A stretch of DNA of 64,000 nt from Streptomyces sp. C10-9-1 (GTDB lineage Bacteria > Actinomycetota > Actinomycetes > Streptomycetales > Streptomycetaceae), in assembly GCF_024497955.1 (NCBI RefSeq), contig NZ_JANHKP010000001.1:545776-609775 (forward strand). Reading direction: 5' to 3'. The position numbers and the translations under genes were made by a program. Below, piece by piece: positions 57,913 to 64,000 of this stretch. The notes beneath the pieces are model-generated. The model worked only from the letters and a program-made list of their open reading frames with translations, searched no databases and had not been told where the DNA came from. How positions within the stretch are numbered: the stretch's first letter is position 1; each line of letters begins with the position of its first letter.

Positions 57913-58182
57913 TCAGGCGGGTGCCGTCTGCCCCAGGTGCTCGTTGACGACCTCGACCATGCGGCGCGGGGTGCGCACCTCGCCGACCACCGAGTCGTCG
58001 AGGGTGATCGCGTACTCGCGCTCGATGCGGCCGCACGTCTCCAGGAGCGCCAGCGACTCGTAGCCGAGGTCCTCGAACTCGGTGTCGAGGATGTCGCCGT
58101 CGAAGTCCACGCTCTCGTCGGCGCCGGCCCCCTCGCGCAGGATGCGCTTGAGGTCCTCCAGGGTGAAGGTCTGGTTGTCCAT
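57913..58182 (-). CDS. Acyl carrier protein of the angucycline-type PKS
   Basis: 89 residues; the phosphopantetheine serine is Ser43 in DLGYESLALLET, preceded by an acidic DGDILDTEFEDLG helix and followed by VRTPRRMVEVVNEHL. This is the antibiotic-type ACP pattern. It follows KS-beta by about 45 bp and completes the minimal PKS. Confidence 0.95.
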   Translation of the reverse strand: MDNQTFTLEDLKRILREGAGADESVDFDGDILDTEFEDLGYESLALLETCGRIEREYAITLDDSVVGEVRTPRRMVEVVNEHLGQTAPA

Positions 58183-58227
58183 GTCCTTGTCCGTTCTCTC
58201 GTGTTGGGGAAAGGGGTCCCGAAGGGG

Positions 58228-59448
58228 CTACGGCGCGCCGACGACGGCGGCCGAGTTGAATCCGCCGTGGCCGCGGGCCAGCACCAGGGCGTGGCGGACG
58301 GTCATCACCCGGGGTTGCCCGGTGACCAGGTCGAGGTCGTAGCCGGGGTCCGGCTCGACGGTGACCGTGGCGGGGACGAGGCCCTCCCGCATGGCGAGCA
58401 GGGCGGTCGCCACGTCGAGGGGTGCGGCTCCGGAGTAGAGGCGTCCGGTCATCGTCTTCGGGGCGGTGACGGGCACCCCGCGCGGCCCGAAGACGGCGTT
58501 CAGCGCCTCGGCCTCGACCCGGTCCAGCTCCGGGACCGCCGCGGCGTCGGCGAACACCACGTCGATGTCGCCGGGCGCCAGCCCCGCGTCGTCGAGGGCG
58601 AGTTCGACGGCCTTGCGCAGTCCGGGCGGGCGGCCGCTGCCGGGCGCGGGATCGAAGGTGGAGCCGTAGCCGGCGAGGTGCCCGTAGACCGTGGCACCGC
58701 GCTCGGCGGCGGCCGCCTCGTCCTCCACGACGAGGATGGCACCGCCCTCGCCGGGGACGTGCCCCGCGGCGGAGGGGGCGAAGGGGGCGTACGCGGTGCC
58801 CGGGTCGTCGCCGGTGGACAGCCGGCCGCCGGCCAGCTGGGCGACCCAGCCCCAGGGGCAGATCGAGGCGTCCACCGAACCGGAGACCACCAGCCGGGTG
58901 CCCTTGCGGATCTGGCGGCGGGCCTGGGCCAGCGCGTCGAGGCCGCCCGCCTGGTCCGAGACGACGACCCCGCTGGGGCCCTTCATGCCGTTGCGGATGG
59001 ATATCTGGCCGCTGTTGACGGCGTAGAACCAGGCGAAGGACTGGTAGGCGGAGACGTACTGGCTGCCCTCGGCCCACAGCTTCTGCAGCTCGCCCTGGCC
59101 GAACTCGAAGCCGCCGGAGGAGCTGGCGGTGACCACGCCCATGGAGTACGGGGGCAGGTCGGCGGGGACCACCCCCGCGTCCGCCAGGGCCCAGTCGGTG
59201 GCGACGAGGGCCAGGCGCGTCATGTGGTCGGTCTGGGCCATCAGCCGGCTGGGCAGGTGCTCGGAGGCGGTGAACCCCGGCACCTCTCCGGCCAGCCGCG
59301 CCGGGTAGGCCGAGGGGTCGAAGCGGGTGATCCGTCCGATGCCGCTCTTGCCGACCCGGGTCGCTGCCCAGTACGCCTCCGTTCCGAGCCCGTTGGGGGC
59401 CGTGATGCCGAGGCCCGTCACCACGGCGCGCGGGGTGCCCGTGCTCAT
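58228..59448 (-). CDS. Ketosynthase beta / chain-length factor
   Basis: 406 residues with a thiolase fold but no active cysteine: Gln166 in [12 protein letters not shown] replaces it, as in all CLFs. The Gln supports malonyl-ACP decarboxylation and priming. Together with KS-alpha it sets chain length; cavity residues suggest nothing unusual, and a C20 decaketide is expected from the neighbouring genes. The ATG overlaps the KS-alpha stop (ATGA), ensuring equal expression. Confidence 0.95.
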   Translation of the reverse strand: MSTGTPRAVVTGLGITAPNGLGTEAYWAATRVGKSGIGRITRFDPSAYPARLAGEVPGFTASEHLPSRLMAQTDHMTRLALVATDWALADAGVVPADLPPYSMGVVTASSSGGFEFGQGELQKLWAEGSQYVSAYQSFAWFYAVNSGQISIRNGMKGPSGVVVSDQAGGLDALAQARRQIRKGTRLVVSGSVDASICPWGWVAQLAGGRLSTGDDPGTAYAPFAPSAAGHVPGEGGAILVVEDEAAAAERGATVYGHLAGYGSTFDPAPGSGRPPGLRKAVELALDDAGLAPGDIDVVFADAAAVPELDRVEAEALNAVFGPRGVPVTAPKTMTGRLYSGAAPLDVATALLAMREGLVPATVTVEPDPGYDLDLVTGQPRVMTVRHALVLARGHGGFNSAAVVGAP

Positions 59449-60716
59449 GCCGCTCTCCTCTCCGGCCGGGCCAGCACCATGGCGCTCTGGAAGCCGCCGA
59501 AGCCGCTGCCGACGGTCAGGACCGTGTCGGTGCGGTGCTCGCGTGCCGTCAGGGGCACGTAGTCGAGGTCGCACTCCGGGTCCGGTGTGTGCAGGTTGGC
59601 GGTGGGCGGCACGACGTGGTGCTCCATCGCGAGGACGGAGGCGGCGATCTCGATGGAGCCGATGGCGCCCAGCGAGTGCCCGATCATCGACTTGATGGAG
59701 GAGACCGGCGTCCGGTAGGCGTGCTCGCCCAGGCTCTTCTTGAGGGCGGCGGTCTCGTGGCGGTCGTTCTGCTTGGTGCCGGAGCCGTGCGCGTTGACGT
59801 AGTCGACGGTCTCGGCGTCCAGCCGGGCCTCCTGCAGCGCCACCCGGATCGCCTCCGCCATCTCCGCCCCGTCCGGGCGCAGTCCCGTCATGTGGAAGGC
59901 GTTGCACCGGGAGGCGTATCCGGCGATCTCCGCGTAGATGTGGGCGCCGCGGCTGCGTGCGCCCTCCAGCTCCTCCAGGACGAAGACCGCGGAGCCCTCC
60001 CCGAGGACGAACCCGTTGCGGGTCCCGTCGAAGGGCCGGGAGGCGTGCTCGGCGTCGTCGTTGCGGGGGGTGGTCGCCTTGATGGCGTCGAAGCAGGCCA
60101 GGGTGATCGGGGAGATCGGCGCGTCCGTCGCCCCGGCCACCATCACGTCGGCCGAGCCCTCACGGATGAGTTCGGCCGCGTGTCCGACGGCGTCGATGCC
60201 GGAGGTGCACCCGGTCGACACGACCGTGGCGGGGCCCTCCGCCCCCACCGCCCAGGCGACCTCGGCCGCGAAGGAGCTGGGGACCAGGTAGTTGTACAGG
60301 TGCGGGACCGTGTAGGCGGGGTCGACCTGCCAGAGCCGGCCGCCGTCGCTCACGACGCGGTACTCCTCGTCCAGGCCCATCGTCGCGCCGACCGCGCTGC
60401 CGATGGTGACGCCCGTGCGGTAGGGGTCCGCCCCGGCCGGGTCCAGGCCGCTGTCGGCGACGGCCTCCCGGGCCGTGACCACCGCCAGCTGCGCCGCCCG
60501 GTCCATCCGGCGGATCTCCTGCGGGCCCAGTCCGTGCGCCTCCGGGTCGAAGTCGATCTCGGCGGCGACCCGCGAGCGGAACGGGGAGGGGTCGAAGAAG
60601 GTGATGCCGCGGGTGGCGGTGCGGCCCGCGGTGAGCAGGCCCCAGAAGTTCTTGACCCCGATGCCGTCGGGGGCGGTGACGCCCACCCCGGTGATGACCA
60701 CGCGTCGGGCGCTCAC
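59445..60716 (-). CDS. Ketosynthase alpha
   Basis: 423 residues. Active site Cys170 in [16 protein letters not shown], His in [12 protein letters not shown] (about 312) and [14 protein letters not shown] (about 347). It condenses malonyl units on the ACP. The GTG overlaps the cyclase stop (GTGA). The nucleotide order cyclase-KSa-KSb-ACP-KR-ARO is that of angucycline clusters such as pga, urd and jad. Confidence 0.96.
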   Translation of the reverse strand: MSARRVVITGVGVTAPDGIGVKNFWGLLTAGRTATRGITFFDPSPFRSRVAAEIDFDPEAHGLGPQEIRRMDRAAQLAVVTAREAVADSGLDPAGADPYRTGVTIGSAVGATMGLDEEYRVVSDGGRLWQVDPAYTVPHLYNYLVPSSFAAEVAWAVGAEGPATVVSTGCTSGIDAVGHAAELIREGSADVMVAGATDAPISPITLACFDAIKATTPRNDDAEHASRPFDGTRNGFVLGEGSAVFVLEELEGARSRGAHIYAEIAGYASRCNAFHMTGLRPDGAEMAEAIRVALQEARLDAETVDYVNAHGSGTKQNDRHETAALKKSLGEHAYRTPVSSIKSMIGHSLGAIGSIEIAASVLAMEHHVVPPTANLHTPDPECDLDYVPLTAREHRTDTVLTVGSGFGGFQSAMVLARPERRAA

Positions 60717-61042
60717 CCCCGTCCCTCCCAGTCGTAGAAGCGGGTGGCGAGGGCGTCGGCCGGGGACCGCCAGGTGGCCGGGTCGTAGGCCTCGATGAAG
60801 GGCTTGAGGTCGTCGCTGATCCGCTGGAAGCGCGGGTCGGTCTTGGCCGCCTCGATCAGCTCGCCGCCGTTGTCGGTGTCGAAGTCCTGCAGATGGAAGT
60901 AGAGGTTGCGGTACGAGAAGAGCTGACGGCGCCGGGTGCCCATCAGCTGCGGCATCTCGGTCGCGTCGAACTCCCGGAAGAGCCGGGCGACCTCCTGGGC
61001 GGACCCGGGGTTCATCCTGGCCACGATCAACGTGCTGTGCAT
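60713..61042 (-). CDS. Angucycline fourth-ring cyclase (TcmI family, PgaF/UrdF/JadI class)
   Basis: 109 residues with the TcmI-family pattern [39 protein letters not shown] and [20 protein letters not shown]. In angucycline pathways this cyclase closes the bent benz[a]anthracene ring. It is paralogous to the spore-pigment cyclase at 783-1115. It overlaps KS-alpha by 4 nt. Confidence 0.92.
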   Translation of the reverse strand: MHSTLIVARMNPGSAQEVARLFREFDATEMPQLMGTRRRQLFSYRNLYFHLQDFDTDNGGELIEAAKTDPRFQRISDDLKPFIEAYDPATWRSPADALATRFYDWEGRG

Positions 61043-61087
61043 GGGGTCTCCGTAGGTGTCGGGCGTCTCGTGGAGCCGGTCGCCGGT

Positions 61088-62554
61088 TCAGCGCGCAGGG
61101 CCGAACCAGCGGTCCAGCGCCATCGGCAGGTCGGCGAAGCTGCCGGGCGCGGCCCACGCCACATGGCCGTCCGGGCGCAGCAGCAGGGCGCTGGTGTTGC
61201 CGAGGCAGCCGGCGGTGGGGCCGGGCACGGTGGCGGTGACGATGTCGACGCGGTCCGCCCAGGGGGCGGCCCGGCGCCGCAGTTCGGTGTTGTCCTGGAG
61301 GTCCAGCAGCACCCCCCGGCCGGTGCGCAGGGCCTCGGTGCTGGATGTCGGCTGCCCGTCCCCTTCGAGGGGGACGTGCGGCAGCCGCAGGCCCAGCAGC
61401 GGGTGGGAGCCGCCATCGAGCGGGTAGTGGATGTCCAGGCCGCCGACCATGGCCGCGAAGTGCTTGCTGACCTCGGGGTAGCGGATCAGCTCGTGCAGCA
61501 CGTCGCGCAGCGGCTGCATCTCGGCGCCGCTCAGGAACAGCAGCCCCTGTGCCTGGGTGTTCATCAGCAGCCGCTTGCCGACCGGGTGGCGCTCGCCGTG
61601 GTAGGTGTCCAGCAGCGACTCCGGGGCCTGGCCCCGGACCACCGAGGCCAGCTTCCAGCCCAGGTTCACGGAGTCCTGGATGCTGGTGTTCATCCCCTGG
61701 CCGCCGGCCGGGAGGTGGATGTGGGCGGAGTCCCCGGCGAGGAGGACCCGGCCGCGCCGGTACTCGGTGACGAGCCGGGTGGCGTCGCCGAACGAGGAGA
61801 CCCACACCGGCTCGGCGTGCGAGATGTCGTCCCCGGTCAGCCGCTGCCAGGCGTCCGCCACCTCCTGCCAGCTCGGCGGGGTCTCGCGGCGGCGGGGCGG
61901 GGTGCCCCGCTCGCAGACGATCAGCCGGGTGGTGCCTCCGGGGAGCGGGCCGACCATCACCATGCCGCCGGTCAGGGTCTCCCCGATCATGCGCGGTTCG
62001 AGGGTGATGCCCTTGACGTCCGCGAGGAACATCTCCATGGTCGCGGCGGTGCCGGGGAAGTCGAAGCCGGCCGCCTTGCGCACGGTGGAGCGGCCGCCGT
62101 CGCAGCCCACGAGGTAGTCGGCACGCAGGGTGCGGACCCCGTCCGGGCTGCGCACCTCGACCTCCACGCAGTCCTCCTTGTCGGTGACGGAGAGGAGTTC
62201 GTGGCGGCGCCGGATGTCGGCACCGAGCTGGGTGGCCCATTCCTCCAGCACGGTCTCGGTGGCGGACTGCGGGATCGTCTTCGCCGCCTGGTGCGCGCCC
62301 CTGAGGACCCCGAAGTCGACGGGCAGGCCGCCGAAGTGGCCCACGTTGCTGAGCTCGATCTCCCCGAAGCGGGAGAGCAGGCCGCGCTGGTCGAAGATCT
62401 CCATGGTCCGGGCGGTGAAGCCCAGGCCGCGGGACTCCCCGGTGCGCCGGGGCAGCTTCTCCAGCACGATGACGTCGGCGCCCGCGAGACGCAGTTCGCC
62501 GGCCAGCATCATGCCGGCCGGTCCCGCGCCCGCGACGATCACTTGTGCATCCAT
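61088..62554 (-). CDS. FAD-dependent monooxygenase, PgaE/UrdE/JadH type
   Basis: 488 residues: [20 protein letters not shown] (FAD ADP-binding), [15 protein letters not shown] (DG motif), [20 protein letters not shown] (GD motif), and a thioredoxin-like C-terminal domain from about 395 ([19 protein letters not shown]). This aromatic hydroxylase class adds oxygen at C-12/C-12b of the angucyclinone. It is closely related to the oxygenase half of the fusion gene at 53.5-56 kb, so the cluster has the usual pair. The ATG is followed closely by MDAQV. Confidence 0.92.
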   Translation of the reverse strand: MDAQVIVAGAGPAGMMLAGELRLAGADVIVLEKLPRRTGESRGLGFTARTMEIFDQRGLLSRFGEIELSNVGHFGGLPVDFGVLRGAHQAAKTIPQSATETVLEEWATQLGADIRRRHELLSVTDKEDCVEVEVRSPDGVRTLRADYLVGCDGGRSTVRKAAGFDFPGTAATMEMFLADVKGITLEPRMIGETLTGGMVMVGPLPGGTTRLIVCERGTPPRRRETPPSWQEVADAWQRLTGDDISHAEPVWVSSFGDATRLVTEYRRGRVLLAGDSAHIHLPAGGQGMNTSIQDSVNLGWKLASVVRGQAPESLLDTYHGERHPVGKRLLMNTQAQGLLFLSGAEMQPLRDVLHELIRYPEVSKHFAAMVGGLDIHYPLDGGSHPLLGLRLPHVPLEGDGQPTSSTEALRTGRGVLLDLQDNTELRRRAAPWADRVDIVTATVPGPTAGCLGNTSALLLRPDGHVAWAAPGSFADLPMALDRWFGPAR

Positions 62555-62627
62555 CGGTCCTCCTCGTGGGATCCCGCCGGGGGGGCGGGGAACGGATCCT
62601 GCGGTGCGCTGCAAGGGGGTCGCCGGT

Positions 62628-63602
62628 TCACCGGCGGAAGCGGGCCAGCCCCTGGTTCGCCGTGTGCGCGGCCGCCGCGTGGCGGGGGTCGGGGGCGAGC
62701 GCCTGGTGGCGTACGGCGACCTCGGCGAGCTTGATGGCGTGCTCGTCGCCGATGGCCGCGGCGGTGGCGAAGACCTCGGGGAGGTCCGGTGCTCCGGAGG
62801 GCCCGGCCGTCCCGTCGGCGGGCCTGGTCACGGAGAACCAGCCGAGCATCGAGGCGCTGACGTCCCGTGCCACCCGGTAGGAGACGTGGTGCTGGGCGGC
62901 CGGCAGGTGTTCGACGACCAGGCGGACGGCCGCGGGGCCGGTGATGGAGTGGATCAGCGGCACCGGGTGGTGCTGGGGCACCGAGGCGTACACGCCGGAG
63001 TACTCGGCCACCAGGCCGTCGAGCAGGGCGGTCGCGCTCCCGCCGGGCTCCGCCTCCTCGTTGGGCGGGGGGTAGGCGTCGCCGGGGCTGATCCGGGTGT
63101 GGGTGGCATAGCGTGCGGCCCAGTAGCCGAGCCCCTGGGCCAGCTCGTCGCGGAGCAGCCGGTCGTCCGCGCCGGGTTCCGCGCGGGAGACCGCCCGGAC
63201 CGCGTGGGCCGTGCGGATGACCCCGTGGGTGAGGACGCCCGACATCCCGGGGAGCAGCCGCGGCCACCACCGCGCCAGCACCTCGCGCCAGGGGGCGAGG
63301 GCGAGTTCCCTGGCGAAGAGGGCGGTCCAGTCGGCCACGCGGTCGAACCGGCCCAGCGCGGAGCGCCAGTCCTCCGGGTCCGCCGGGTCGATGGTCCACC
63401 GTGCCCCGGGCGGGTCGTGGTACGTGTGGGTGCGGAGGTTGCCGTCGACCCATCCGGGCACGGCGTCCGCGTATCCCATGCAGGCCAGTGCCTCGGCCGC
63501 CATGGGGGCGTGGTTGACGAACCGGGGTCCGTGCTCGAACCCGACTCCGCGCAGCCGCTCCAGGGCCCCGCTCACGGCATCGTGGTAGGTCAGTGGTGCC
63601 AC
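62628..63602 (-). CDS. Questin-oxidase-like protein (DUF4243; possible Baeyer-Villiger enzyme)
   Basis: 324 residues. It opens YHDAVSGALERLRGVGFEHG with NHAPMAAEALACMGY, continues WVDGNLRTHTYHDPPGARW, PRLLPGMSGVLTHGVIRTAH and ends ATAAAIGDEHAIKLAEVAV. These histidine-rich blocks are those of the AflY/GedK questin-oxidase family, which opens anthraquinone rings in fungi without a clear flavin motif. The GTG lies 6 bp after the carboxylase stop. Its place at the head of the PKS operon suggests an oxidative ring cleavage or rearrangement of the angucyclinone. That reaction is inferred. Confidence 0.8.
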   Translation of the reverse strand: MAPLTYHDAVSGALERLRGVGFEHGPRFVNHAPMAAEALACMGYADAVPGWVDGNLRTHTYHDPPGARWTIDPADPEDWRSALGRFDRVADWTALFARELALAPWREVLARWWPRLLPGMSGVLTHGVIRTAHAVRAVSRAEPGADDRLLRDELAQGLGYWAARYATHTRISPGDAYPPPNEEAEPGGSATALLDGLVAEYSGVYASVPQHHPVPLIHSITGPAAVRLVVEHLPAAQHHVSYRVARDVSASMLGWFSVTRPADGTAGPSGAPDLPEVFATAAAIGDEHAIKLAEVAVRHQALAPDPRHAAAAHTANQGLARFRR

Positions 63603-63608
63603 GGGCCG

Positions 63609-64000
63609 TCAGTCCTTGATCTCGCAGATGGCGGCACCCGTGCTCACGGTGGCGCCGACGTCGGCTGCCAGGCCCTTGACGGTGCCGGAGCGGTGGGCGT
63701 TCAGCGGCTGCTCCATCTTCATGGCCTCCAGGACGACGATCAGGTCGCCCTCCGTGACCTCCTGGCCCTCCTCGACCGCCACCTTGACGACGGTGCCCTG
63801 CATGGGCGAGGCGAGCGTGTCGCCGGAGACCGCGGCCCTGCGCGCTCCCGCTCCGCGGGGGCGGGACCTGCCGGGTCTCGGGGGTGCGGCCCCCGCGCGC
63901 GCCAGGGCGGGAAGGGAGGGCAGGACCACTTCGAGGCGCTGCCCGCCGACCTCGACGACCAGCCGTTCGCGGACGGCCTCCGCGTCGGCTCCGGTGTCCT
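63609..64000 (-). CDS. Biotin-carrying acyl-CoA carboxylase alpha subunit (N-terminus beyond the window)
   Basis: Only the last 129 codons are seen. The C-terminal biotinyl domain has [20 protein letters not shown], then [15 protein letters not shown] with the biotinylated lysine, and [16 protein letters not shown]. An Arg/Pro/Gly linker precedes it. The frame stays open to base 64000, so the biotin-carboxylase domain should follow outside. With the beta and epsilon subunits at 49.6-51.5 kb it makes a complete carboxylase devoted to malonyl-CoA supply. A similar arrangement is known from jadomycin-type clusters (jadJ). Confidence 0.92.
   Translation of the reverse strand, partial: DTGADAEAVRERLVVEVGGQRLEVVLPSLPALARAGAAPPRPGRSRPRGAGARRAAVSGDTLASPMQGTVVKVAVEEGQEVTEGDLIVVLEAMKMEQPLNAHRSGTVKGLAADVGATVSTGAAICEIKD

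Noticed and set aside
55262..58063. 933-codon plus-strand frame opposite the ARO/CYC, KR and ACP genes
   Set aside because: Antisense shadow of conserved polyketide genes, with no recognisable domain.

Overview
The window is very GC-rich with strong G/C third-position bias, frequent GTG/TTG starts, 4-nt ATGA/GTGA stop-start overlaps, multi-subunit acyl-CoA carboxylase genes and two type II polyketide pathways. All of this points to a Streptomyces (or close actinomycete) chromosome. There is no insertion sequence, phage gene, tRNA, rRNA or CRISPR array.

Left part (1-13.9 kb). The window opens inside the last genes of a whiE-like spore-pigment type II PKS cluster (ACP, aromatase/cyclase, TcmI-type cyclase), followed by a convergent O-methyltransferase. 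Next come a secreted beta-helix protein, a stand-alone hemC, and a metallophosphoesterase overlapping an Sfp-type phosphopantetheinyl transferase. A cobalamin riboswitch then precedes a BtuFCD-type importer. An FMN-dependent lactate-oxidase-like enzyme sits between two paralogous methyltransferases.

Middle (14-35 kb). This part holds a secreted protein made of four 80-residue repeats, an FhuF-like Fe-S protein behind a second cobalamin riboswitch, a CsoR/CstR-family repressor with its operator, and two cation/proton antiporters. It also holds an ArsR-VOC pair with a perfect inverted-repeat operator, an ABC-F ATPase and an alkylsulfatase. A second-copy respiratory complex I operon follows (nuoA, an unusual soluble protein, then nuoH-J-K-L-M-N). 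It encodes the membrane arm but none of the usual peripheral-arm genes.

Right-middle (35-48 kb). A lipoprotein precedes two tandem receptor Ser/Thr kinases that have periplasmic-binding-protein ectodomains. Further on are an Lrp/AsnC regulator divergent from an EamA exporter and an aminotransferase, a third cobalamin riboswitch upstream of a thioesterase, and a secreted endonuclease I.

Right end (48.4-64 kb, all minus strand). This is an angucyclinone-type type II PKS cluster. In transcription order it runs: biotin-carrying acyl-CoA carboxylase subunit (cut by the window edge), questin-oxidase-like protein, PgaE-type flavin monooxygenase, cyclase, KS-alpha, KS-beta, ACP, ketoreductase, aromatase/cyclase, PgaM/UrdM-type monooxygenase-reductase fusion, MFS exporter, carboxyltransferase beta and epsilon subunits, alpha/beta-hydrolase and a 53-residue protein. 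The carboxylase would supply malonyl-CoA, the minimal PKS builds the decaketide, KR/ARO/CYC fold it, and the flavoenzymes tailor it. The PPTase at 6.2-7.0 kb is a local candidate for activating both ACPs. The most unusual points are the questin-oxidase-like gene inside an angucycline core, the fusion gene with a strong internal ribosome-binding site, the complex I membrane-arm operon, and three cobalamin riboswitches with three unrelated outputs.
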